Below, piece after piece: positions 25,801 through 37,800 of a stretch of DNA of 64,000 bases. The stretch covers positions 15,712,427-15,776,426 of the forward strand of contig OX442315.1 in NCBI GenBank assembly GCA_949358305.1, in the 5' to 3' direction. A program made the translations under genes and the position numbers. This DNA is from Strigamia acuminata. Taxonomy: Eukaryota > Arthropoda > Chilopoda > Geophilomorpha > Linotaeniidae. Position 1 is the stretch's first letter, and every line of letters begins with the position of its first letter. The notes under the pieces are model-generated. The model saw nothing but the letters and a program-made list of their open reading frames with translations. It was not told the DNA's origin and made no database searches.

Positions 25801-28800
25801 CGACGAACTCCCATAGGTTATTGACCCGTTCTGCGCACACCAAAATGCCGAGTGCAGCGAAATCGCGTAGAATTTGCCGCGAGATAATACGCGATTGTGT
25901 GAGACTATTCACGAGTCCGGGCGAGAAATCGCGGGATTACCTCTAAGGTTAAACGAGACTCGACACAAGATGATAAAACAAAATGAAAATTTGAAATTAA
26001 ATTTTTTTAAATATAAAAAAAAAATAAATAAAACAAAAGAATAAAAACAAAATTTCCAAACAAAATTCAACTTTTCTAATGAATAAATAAAATAAAATAA
26101 AAAATTTCGGAAAAATAGAAATCCAAACGATGCGAAATGCGCCCATCCCCTTTCCGCAACAATCCACGCGGCCCGGCGCAAGGCATTGTGGTTAAGACGT
26201 CTATTCAGACGAGTGAGGCGAGCCAGAGTCCCGAGCCAACTGCTTCTTATTCGCCTTCCATCTGGCACACCATCTGATATCACAATGTGTGTGCAGTGGG
26301 CCCGGCACCGACGCACGCCATGATTCCATACACCGCTTGCCTCGCATTCAATCCCCGCCAGTTGCATCTCTGGCAACTCTCGGCCCAGGTAACAAAAATC
26401 CAAATTTATCCATAATTTTATGCATTTATCGAAAAAAAAATTTTTTTTTTGCATTTAAAATTTTTAAAGCTATTTTTGGATGTGTATTTAATAATAATAA
26501 TAATATTTTTTTGTGTTGTTCACTTCCCTATTTCCGATTTTCCGTTGGTAGCACCGTTCAACGTTGCACTATTGATTCCTATCACGAATCGCTAGATAAA
26601 ATTGTAGTCACCTGATAAATACACGATATGATGTGGGAGAATGCGATGTAAATGTTTGTATGATGGGAATATTAAAGGGATGGATTAGTGTGGCGTGTGA
26701 GCTGTGGTTCCGTCAATATTTCTGGGTTTGACCTACTTTCTCGACGTGGTGAAGAAAAAGGAAATTTTTTTTTGTTATTTCTTTTTTTTTTTAATTTTTT
26801 TTTTTTTTTTTAATTTTTTTTCTTTGGGTTTAGGGTTATTTCTGGGCGGTTTTTTGACATTTGGGAAATGCTAAAAATGAGACGGCGTGCGAGGAAATTG
26901 CAATTTGCAAATTGCATAATTTTGTTTGGGTTGAGGTTTTATGCTGGGTGGATTTGAATGTTTGTTGTTATTATGTTTTTTTTTTTTTGGTTGGACATAA
27001 ATTTTTTTTAGGGTTGGTAGAGCTTGTAAAGATTTTTTGTAAAGGTTAATTTTATATTTTGAACATTTTTAAGGTTAAATGGACATTTTGAGAGGGTTTT
27101 TTTCGGGGTTAATAGAAGTTTAAACCATTTTTTAAAGGTAAAATAGAGATTTTAGCTAATTTTTATAGATAAGAGGGACAATTAAAACCATTTTTTAAAG
27201 GTGAAACAGAGATTTATGCTATTTTTGAGGTAAAATGACAATTTTAGCCATTTTTAAAAAAATAGAATCGTCATTAAAGTCATTTTTGAGGTGAAATGGA
27301 CAATTTTAGCCGTTTTGTGAGGTGAAATTGACCATTTCAGCCATTTTTAAAGGTGGAATGCTCAATTTTTAGCCGTTTTTTAAACTGTCCAATTTCTGCC
27401 ATTTTTAGAAAAGATTTTTTTTAACGATTTTATTTTGGCATCCTGAGATGTTATTTTAACCTTTACCTCATCATTTAAACCACTTAGTATGATTGATTAA
27501 ACAAAAATTGCACTTTCATTCGTGGAAAATAAATCTAAATGACATTTAATACAGCGGGCGGGATAAAAAAAATGGCCGACGTTTATTAGAAAACGTTCAA
27601 CAATAACGAGCACTGCGGTGTTTTACTCGGTGATTTACAATTTTTGCAATGTCCCAATTTTTATTTTTAGTGTTATATTTTTTTGTCATTTTCTCGGGTC
27701 AAAAGTTGAATTGTTTGAATTTAGGAATTTAGGACTATCTGGTTTAAACTGTGATCCATTAATGTTCGATCTAGAAAATTTTTATGATCGTTTTACGTCC
27801 AGATTGTTTTGGTTTGGAGTAATCAAAGGTGGCTTTTATTCGTTAATTTATTTATAAGGCGTTGAAAGGGTTTTACGAGGATCAGGTGGACGACATTACG
27901 AGCGCAATGTAATGCAATGACCAATATAATAACTTGTGACGTCACAAGTCCTTGAGCTTCTCTTTAATTCCATATTTATGAAATGGAAAGAGGTTTTGAT
28001 CTCCTAATTAATAATTAAAACCAAAACTCATTATCCTTTGATATTTGTGTCGAGTTGAATTATAGGTTTTAATAAATTTTCAATTTATGTTTGTTTTTGT
28101 TTTTCGAAATAGAGACGTGGCGGGATTTCGATCGAAAGGACCGCAGATTTAGGCCTATTGGTGCAGATCGGTAAATTCAATTTTTGTTTTTATTTTTATT
28201 GTTTTTAAATTTAAAATTAAAATATTTGTTTTCTTATTATTATAATGTAGATAGTACTCCACAATGCACGGACTCAGGGAATTTACATCCGGTGCATTAT
28301 GCACTCATTGAAGGTTCGAATTTTCGAATTTTTCGATAAGAAGCGCCGTTGATGCACGGCGGCCATCTTTATTTATTTAAATGTTATTGATTTTGTTTTA
28401 TTTTTCGTTTTATTTTCATTTGTAGCGTTGGATTTATCAGATCAGCGGACATATAACACTGGAAAGTTCCTTACGCTTAATCGGAGACGGCGACGTGTCC
28501 CGTTATCGCTGGATGGTCGAGTGGATGGGAAAGAGTTAATCGACGACGTATACCACGGACAAACTAAAGTACACATGACGCTTTGACTTTATCATGTTTT
28601 GAATTGGAGATTTGGAATTAATTGTGATTGATTTTGGGTTTATTTATATTTTGACCTTTCAGTTGGCACTATGTTTAGCTGATCAATGGCTTTTTAATGC
28701 GTTTACTTTGGACTCTGTTAGTGGAGGTAGAGTATTGTAATTTAATAGGTTTTTAAATAGTATTTTTAATTACTACTATTTAGTAATTACGTTTTGGATT

Positions 28801-31800
28801 TGAATGTATAATGCAATTATAGCGCTACAGTTAGTGAGTTTCGTGTGGCTTTGTGTTTGTGGCATTTGGATTTATTTTAAACGGAATTTAACAGTATTTT
28901 TAAATGGAAAAATGGAAATATTGAAATTTGTAGAAATTTCTAAAGGTAAAAATGGAAATATTGAAATTTGTAGAAATTTCTAAAGGTAAAAATGAACTTT
29001 TGAGCTGTTTTTTAAACCAATAACGACATTTACATAGTTTTTGAAGGTCAAAACCGACTTTTTTGCTATTTTAAAGTGTAAAAGGAGAATTTTAATCGTG
29101 TATTTAAGCGGTAAAGATTTATATTTATAGAAATTTTTAACGAAAAATTTGATATTTTAACAATTTCCAAGTTTTAGAGTTAAAATCGACGTTTTATCTA
29201 TTTTTAATGCTAAAAATCGACATTTTAGCAATTTTTAAAGCTAAATATTGACATTTTATCCATTTCTAAAGCTAAAAAGTGGCATTCTATCCATTATTAA
29301 AGCTAGAAAAAATCCAACTTTTAACCCAAAAGTAAAAATAAACTTTTATACAATTAACTTACCAAATAATCCTCACAAAATTGCGCCTTTCATAACCGAG
29401 TTCCAATCGAATGCACGCATATCATAAAGTTAACGAACTGTCACTTAACTCGTTTACTCCCTTCCTCGACGTTTCCAACTATTTAATTACAAGTCGTTAA
29501 ACAAAAACAAACAATAAAAAAAAACAAAAAAAAAATTAACTCCAGATAAAAATAAAAATAAACTTGACAATTTGCATCAAAAAAACACATCCATTCATCA
29601 CCATCTCATTAATTACACCGAAATCGATCATGGAATTTCATTACAAACGATTCATCAGTCAACACATTGAAAACGTACGCCTTGTTTATTCATACAGGTC
29701 GTGCCTTGCCCGTTTTGTTATTCCATCTTTTTACTCGTTATGGACTCATTGATTATTATGCTTTGGACGGAGTCAAAGTATGGAAGTGCTTTAGTAAGTT
29801 TTTAAAAAAAAAAAAAAAAAATTTGATTTTTTTTGAAATTTTTTAAACAAATTTTTGTTCTAAAAACAGGTCTCATCGAACAGGGATACCACAGCAATAA
29901 TCCGTACCACAATGCCGTGCACGCGGCCGATGTCACACAAGCCATGCACTGCTTTTTGCAAGAGGAAAAGGTATATGACTTTAGTGTTTTTTTTTCTTTT
30001 GTTTTTTTAATTCTCGCCAAACATCGATTGCAAGTATTTACTAATAATTAGATGCGGTTTACTTCCTTTCAGTGTTGAATAAGTGTTTCCAAATGAGTTT
30101 CTGCATTACGTAAAAGGAGTTGTGTAATAAAATTATGTGCATAGTGGAATGTGCTGTGTGAACAAGCACTGAAGGCAGATTTTAGTGCGATCGTGAAGTT
30201 TGAGGAGTTTTTAAGTGAAATGAGCAATTAAATTATAAGAATTTGAGGGTTTTTAATTGAATTGAAGGATGAAATGATAAAAATTGATGATTTTTTTTTT
30301 AGTGAGATAAGCAATAAAATAATGAAGTTTAATAGCTTTTTAGTGAAATAAGCAATAAAATAATTAAATTTGATGGCTTTTTAGTGAAATAAGCAATAAA
30401 ATAATTAAATTTGATGGCTTTTTAGTGAAATAAGCAAGAATATCAATAAAAATGATAGTTTGTAAGTGAAATAAGCAAGAAAATCATGAAAGTTGATGAT
30501 TTCTGTTGGAATGTTTTATACGTCATCTCGGCATGATGTTTTGTATTGGACCACCCACTGGTCACTCCCTTTGCCCTTCACCCTTCACTTCCTGTCCTAC
30601 TAGAATAAACGCTAGTCGCAGCACAAGTTGCTCTGCGACCTAAAATATATATATCTACATAAATCTAACTCATCCACCATCAGGTTATGGGTCCAACACC
30701 TGCATACACTACGCAACAGTGAGTTACGAACATTTTTCCCGAAAAATCGCAAAAATACATCAAAAATCGAAAAGTCAAGCCGTGAACGAGCGACCACGTG
30801 TACACCCGAGCCGAGAAAGTGCATCAAGCCACATCAAGCCGTGTAACCACAAAACGCAATTCAGTGCCAGGCAAATATTTTTGAACTTTTGAAAAACGAA
30901 AAATGGAATCTGTTCGAGGTTTTAAAGTAGAAAAACTCGGTGAGGACAATTATGAATCTTGGAAAACTGAGATGAAAAACGTGTTAATTTGCAACAAACT
31001 TTGGGCGTACGTGTGCAAACGTACAGTCAAACCGGAGGCCACGGAGGAAGCCCCAAATACCACGGCAGTGAACGAATGGCTAGAGAAAGACGAAATCGCT
31101 CTCGCAACCATTGGATTGGGCATAAACCGCACGCACCAAGGCGCCATCAGCTCAGCCACAACGTCCGCCGAGGCTTGGGACAAGTTGGAAGCATTCTTTC
31201 AACCGAAGGGCCCGCACCGAAAAATGTTTTTGTTCAAAAAGTTAATCAACATGAGAAAATCCGACGACGAGACGATGAATGCTCATTTGAACAATTTCGA
31301 TGAAACAGCACAGAATTTAAAACAGACCGGTAGTACGCTCGACGATGATTTGTTGGTGATTTTGCTAATGGACACGCTTCCCGACACGTTCGCATTGTTC
31401 CGCTCATCAATTAAAATGAGAGAAACGTTACCCGACCTCGCCGCAGTAAAAATTAAATTGCTGCAAGAAGACGAGGACTTACGTAAAAACGAAAAGGCGC
31501 CGCAAAATGCTTTGGCCGCCAAAACTTTTGCCAAAAACAACAACCATCCATTTAAATTTAAAGGAAAATGTAATAAATGCGGTTTGGTGGGACATTTGGC
31601 AAAAGACTGCCGTAGGAAGAGGCCAGGCCACGCAGGCAAATCGAACAACACTGACAAGACGGTCGACGCCGTAGCACTTACCGCGACCGTCGTATCAACG
31701 TATCAAATCGTAGACGAAAATGTAATGCCGACTGAACGCGACGAAAAAGTGACGCCGACTGAACGTGACGTAACAATCGCAACAACAATTGATCAACCCG

Positions 31801-34800
31801 AATTAGCAAATTATGCCGTCGCATACCAAAGTAATCATGCAATAAATAATATCGAATGGTGTCTCGACAGCGGCGCATCGCGCCACATGTGCAAAAATCG
31901 CGAAATGTTTTCCAGTCTAAATGAAACGATGAAGGGAACAATTCGAACCGCTTCCAAGACGTACGTAAAAAGCGAAGGACTTGGAAAAATACACCTCGAT
32001 ATGGACGATTACGACAAACCAATTGTTTTGGAGGACGTCATGTTTGCACCCGATTTGAGCGGAAATTTGATGTCGGTACCACGCATCACAAGCCAGGGCG
32101 CTGAAGTAATTTTTACTGAGAAAACCGCAACAATCAGCAAGAAGGGAAAAACAGTCATGAAGGCGGAGCGACGAGGCGACATGTTCATCGTACGAACGAA
32201 ACCACTGCAGATTGCAAACGTCGCCACTGGAAAAATCAGCCTAAACTCGAAAACATGGCACCATCGTTTTGGACATTTGAATTTGGGCGCTTTGCAACAA
32301 CTAAGAAAATACGAAATGGTAAATGGACTGAAATTCGATACTGCAAACGAAACATTTGACTGCGAGATTTGTGCAAAGGGAAAAATTCACCGAAGCTCAC
32401 ACCCATCGTCGTCAACACGCGCGGACGACGTGCTCGACTTGATCCACTCCGACATTTGCGGACCAATGCCGACCACGTCACTTGGAGGGGCCAAATATTT
32501 CGCCACGTTCATCGATGACAAATCCCGCTACACCGAAGTCGCAATTTTGAAAGAAAGAGGCGAAATTTTCCGAGCATTTCAAAACTTCAAGCGAAGAGTC
32601 GAACTCGAAACCGGACGAAAAATTAAGAAAATTCGCAGCGACAATGCCAAGGAATACGTCAGCGCCACGTTCACCAAATTTTTGGAAGAAGAAGGGATTC
32701 GTCGTCAACTCTCGGTCGAGTACACACCAAAACAAAATGGCGTTTCTGAGCGCATGAACCGCACGCTGTGTGAAATGGCAAGATGCATGATGATAGAATC
32801 GAATCTGCCGCCACCCCTTTGGGCCGAAATTATTGACAGCGCTGTTTTCATCAGAAATCGATGCCCGACCAAGTCATTAGAAAACCAAACACCATTTGAA
32901 GTATGGCACGGCAAGAAGCCATTTATTGGTTTCTTGAGAAGACTGGGCAGCAAAGCCATCGTGTTGCAGCAGGGACCTGGAAAGGGAAAATTTGAGGCCA
33001 AAGGAACCGAATTGACATTAATAGGCTATTCAGCTGAATCAAAAGCATACAAACTTTATGATGCTGCCCGACGAAGAGTCGTGAAAAGCTGCCACGTCAA
33101 AATTTTCGAGTCAACCGATGCCATCTCAAATAATGGCGAAAAATCATTTGCTGATCCATTTTTTATTTTTCCTAGTTTTGACGAACCCGAAAGCCCGCCG
33201 CCTGACGCCATTACTGCGCGCAACAATGACAACGAAGTTGAAACAGAAGGAGAAATCGATGTCGATGAAGCCGACGCGCAAATTCCGATTGAAAATCAAC
33301 CTGCTGAAACCAAACGAGGCCCGGGACGTCCAAAACTCGTAAGGACCGGAAAACCGGGGCGCCCGTCGAAGCAATACAACTTAATCCGAACACACGACAT
33401 TGAACCCGCCAACGAAAATCAAGAAACCGCATTCGACCCGAACGAGGATCACGCAAATTTCGTTTGCGGCTCACTCCCATCAGACCCCATCACCGTCGAA
33501 GAAGCGATGTCCAGAGACGATCGAAATGAATGGCGCGAAGCCATGCAAAACGAAATCGACGCGCTGAAGGAGATGGGAACGTGGATACTTGTCGACAAAC
33601 CCAAAAATCGAAAAGTGATTTTTTCACGTTGGGTTTTCCGCATCAAACGGGACAAGCAAGGCAACATAGACCGCTACAAGGGACGATTGGTTGCCAAGGG
33701 TTTTATGCAAAAAGAAGGAGTGGACTTCAACGAAACCTACGCCCCTGTGGTTCGATACAACTCCATTCGCACTCTCATCGCGTATGCAGTCGAGAAGGGA
33801 TGGCTAATCCACCAAATGGACGTCGTTGCCGCCTACATTCAGGGCGAACTCGATGAAGAAATTTTCATGCGGCAACCAGACGGTTTCATTGAAGAGGGAC
33901 AAGAAGAAAAAGTCTGTCTACTTAAAAAGTCACTCTATGGATTAAAACAAGCCGGACGGAACTGGCATAAAAAGTTAAGCCGCCACCTTCGCAAAAAGAT
34001 GAAATTAAATCGCAGCAACAAAGATCCATGCGTCTTTTACAGACTAGAAGACGGGAAATCCGTAATAATCGCTGTCTACGTGGATGACCTAATCGTAATA
34101 ACTGAAAACACAGAAACAATGAACAAAGTCAAATCTGACTTAAGCGAAAAATTCAGAATGACAGACATCGGATCATTGAAATACTGCTTAGGAATCGAAG
34201 TAAACCAAAATGAGAAAGACCATACCGTCCAAATCACTCAGACCAAATACATCGATGAAATTTTGGAACGCTTCAACATGACAAACTGCAACACCGTCAA
34301 CACACCAATTGACCCTGCACTGAAGCTAACCAAAGAAATGTCACCCAAGACAAACGAAGAAAAGGAGAAAATGAAAAACGTGCCATATCGCGAGTTAATT
34401 GGCGCATTGATTTACCTGTCGAATTCGACTCGCCCAGATTTGGCCTTCGCAGTGAGCAGCCTCAGTCGTTTCTGCGCAAATCCAGGTGAAACACACTGGA
34501 AAGCTGCGAAAAGGGTACTTTCATACTTGTAAGGGACGCGAAAATTAGGCATCACCTACGAGAAGACTGAAGAAAATTTGTACGGATTCGCCGACGCGGA
34601 TTGGGGTGGCGACATCGACGACAGAAGATCGACCACAGGATATGTGTTCATTTTGGCCGGAAGCCCAATCTCGTGGGCATCCAAGAAGCAACATACCGTT
34701 GCACTTTCGACCATGGAGGCTGAGTACATGGCGGTATCGGAGGCAGCAAAGGAACTCCTGCACCTCAGAGGACTTCTAATTGAGTTGGGCTGCCAAACAA

Positions 34801-37800
34801 TGCAACAGGAAGCAACTGACGTCTTTTGTGACAACCAGGCCGCCATTTGCTTCTCACAAGATCATTCGAGCTATCATAATAGCAAGCACATCGATATGCG
34901 CTTTCACTTCGCCAAAGAAGTCGTAGAAGATAAGAAAATGAGTCTCCACTACCTGCCAACCACTCAAATGGCAGCAGATGTCTTCACCAAAGGACTCTAC
35001 CGACCGAAGCATGAAGATTGTTTAAAAATGTTAAACTTATTTTTGAGTTAATTTTTATTGTTTTTTTTTATGTAACCAACATCATTTGTGATGAGAAGGA
35101 GTGTTGGAATGTTTTATACGTCATCTCGGCATGATGTTTTGTATTGGACCACCCACTGGTCACTCCCTTTGCCCTTCACCCTTCACTTCCTGTCCTACTA
35201 GAATAAACGCTAGTCGCAGCACAAGTTGCTCTGCGACCTAAAATATATATATCTACATAAATCTAACTCATCCACCATCAATTTCTAAGTGAAATAAGCA
35301 AGAAAATCATGAAAGTTGATGATTTCTAAGTGAAATAAGCAAGAAAAAATGTAATTTTTTGATTTTATTGGTTATTTTACTTAATAATCATCAAATTTCG
35401 AAATTTTTATAGCTTATTTTTCTTAAAAATTATAAAATTTCACAATTTTGTTGCTTATTATCCTTAATTCCATAATTTCACTTATAAAAATCAGCTAATT
35501 GAACGCTTTCTCACGAAATCCGCAACCAAGAAGTAGAAATTTCGCTCTTGAAAAGACCCATTTATATCTTTATTGGTTAATTTTAGTTAATTTGATGGAA
35601 CCGAGCATAAAAAAAAATATTAATTTTAATAATTTATGGGTTCGAAATTGAAGTATAAAAAGGTGGAGGGCAGCTTATGCCTTAATTATATCATCAATTT
35701 ATTATTTAAGCATCTAATTTCGAAATGATGCGATCATAAAAATTGAAGATTAGATTAGGCGTTGATGATAAAGCACGCGGAGTCCCGGGCTCAACGAAAT
35801 ATTTATTCAAATTTTACGTTGTTTATTTAACGTGAAAAATGTTTGTTAAATTGCAGATTGCTCGACATATCACTCCGTTGGAAATAATGGGCGCCCTCAT
35901 TGCATCAGTTGCTCACGACCTTGACCATCCGGGGGTTAATCAGCCATTTTTAATCGCCACATCAAATCATTTGGCAGCATTGTATCATGTAGATTGTGAA
36001 AATGATTTGGAAAATTTAATTTTGTTTGAGTTTGTTTAATTTTTTTTTTTTTAGAATAATTCTGTGCTTGAGAATCATCATTGGCGATCAGCTGTGGCAT
36101 GTATATTGGAATCAAATGTTTTTGCTCATTTAGACGCGTCCTTGTGGGACGAGCTTCAACTGCAAGTGCGTTCTCTCATCCTTGCAACAGATATCACGAG
36201 ACAGCAGGAATTCCTGACGCGTTTCAAAGTAATCTTTCGTCATGCCAATTTCTATTTTTAATTTTTTTGGATTTTTATTTTTATTTTTTTGGATTATTTT
36301 AATTTTTTTGGTCGAAATAATGAAAAATTGATGCAATTTTGGTCGAAATAATGAAAAATTGATGCAATTTTGGTCGAAATGATGAAAAATTGATGCAATT
36401 TTGGTCGAAATAATGAAAAATTGATGCAATTTTGATCGAAATAATGAAAAATTGATGCAATTTTGATCAATATAATTAAAAATTGATGCAATTTCGATCA
36501 AAATAATTAAAAATTGCATTAATTTTGATCAATATAATTAAAAATTGATGCAATTTCGATAAAAATAATTAAAAATTGCATCAATTTTGATCAAAATCAT
36601 AAAAATTGCTTCAATTTTGATCAAAATCATAAAAATTGCATCAATTTTGATCAAAATAATCAAAAATTAATTCAGTTTTGTCAGTTTGTAAACAAAATGA
36701 CATTAAAAATGTTAAAAAATTGAGTGTTAGAAAATGATTTTGTGATTTTTTTTTATTGTTTTGTTTAAAAAATAGCAAGTGTCTTGATTATTTTATTGCT
36801 TTGATAAAAAATAAACAAAATTATACGAAGTTATTACGATTTTCGTTCAAATAATGTCAAAATTTCATGAATTTTCTGTTTTTCAGAGATACATGGATGA
36901 AAATTTACTAGATTTGCAAGTTGCCGAAACCCGACACTTCATCCTTCAGGTGAATTTAAAAAAAAAACGTAAACATTTATTCACATTATAAAACAATCCC
37001 CGACTTGTTCTCTTCAGATCAGTTTGAAATGCGCTGACATTTGCAATCCGTGCCGTCCGTGGGACATCAGCAAAATGTGGAGCGATCGCGTATGTGAGGA
37101 GTTTTTTCGCCAAGGTTGGCTCGAATGGTTCCCAGGGGACGCATTCGGTTTGTGACGCGCTGCTTGGTGTTTACAGGAGACTTTGAGCGTCAGTTGCGGC
37201 TTCCAGTCACCACCTTCTGCGATCGAATAGCCATGTCCAAGCCTAAGATCCAAGCAGGTGAGATAGGCTGTGAGTATAGTACTTTTCTCTTCTATAGAAT
37301 TTCCTCATCCGCCATTTTGTTTCTCACTTTTTTTGCTTAATTTTGTTGATTAACTTTTAGATTTTGACCTCTAACCCCAAAAAAGTATTATACTAACCAA
37401 GATTTTCTCAAATCCAATCGATTTTCTTGTTTTTAATTGGTTTTTTTTATTTGATTTAGGCTTTTTCCGGTTCGTCGTTGGACCACTCTTCGAATCGTGG
37501 AACCGCTTTCATCAATCTCCACTCACAAGCTTAATGATGACAAATCTCAGGAAAAATCAAGTAGAAGATTGTTGCAATTTTGGTCGAAATAATGAAAAAT
37601 TTATGCAATTTTGGTCGAAATAATGAAAAATTGATGCAATTTTGGTCGAAATAATGAAAAATTGATGCAACTTTGGTCGAAATAATGAAAAATTGCGCCA
37701 ATTTTGATTAATATAATTAAATTGATACAATTTCGATCAAAATAATTTAAAATTGCATCAATTTTGATCAATATAATTAAAAATTACATCAATTTTGATC

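Larger units (their letters stand above)
11100..28112. other. PDE7 intron 2 (17 kb), no coding sequence recognised
   Basis: The intron contains no ORF with recognisable protein similarity. It holds tandem arrays (11745-12165, 23860-24200, 27030-27420), inverted-repeat elements (listed separately) and a (GT)n run. Stretches 14400-17470, 18440-21520, 21840-23850 and 24220-27020 otherwise show only low-complexity AT-rich sequence and fragments of dispersed repeats to my reading. Less AT-rich patches at about 25700-25950 and 26130-26395 end in donor-like GTAA/GTTA and could be alternative 5' exons, but this is weak. Confidence 0.6.
30504..35280 (+). mobile_element. Ty1/copia LTR retrotransposon, 4,777 bp, in PDE7 intron 8, sense orientation
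   Basis: Complete structure: 5' LTR 30504-30682, primer-binding site directly after it, polyprotein frame 30903-35051 (interrupted once), purine-rich tract GAGAAGGAG ending at 35101, and 3' LTR 35102-35280. The 5-bp target duplication ATTTC is at 30499-30503 and 35281-35285. LTRs begin TG and end CA and are identical by eye, so insertion is recent. Domain order gag, protease, integrase, reverse transcriptase, RNase H is the copia order (integrase before RT). Confidence 0.97.
30210..35480. repeat. 41-bp tandem array in PDE7 intron 8, split by the retrotransposon
   Basis: The unit contains TTTTAGTGAAATAAGCAATA plus AAATAATTAAATTTGATGG, period 41 bp. Copies lie left of the LTR (about 30210-30503) and resume directly after it (35281-35345), so the copia element inserted into the array. 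A degenerate, partly inverted-looking remnant continues to about 35480. Confidence 0.85.

Noticed and set aside
25909-26454. 181-residue minus-strand ORF
   Set aside because: Half of it is low-complexity Phe/Lys/Leu from A/T runs; no domain recognised and no splice partners.
31283-33667. Minus-strand ORFs inside the retrotransposon
   Set aside because: Shadows of the polyprotein frame, which has all copia domains in order.
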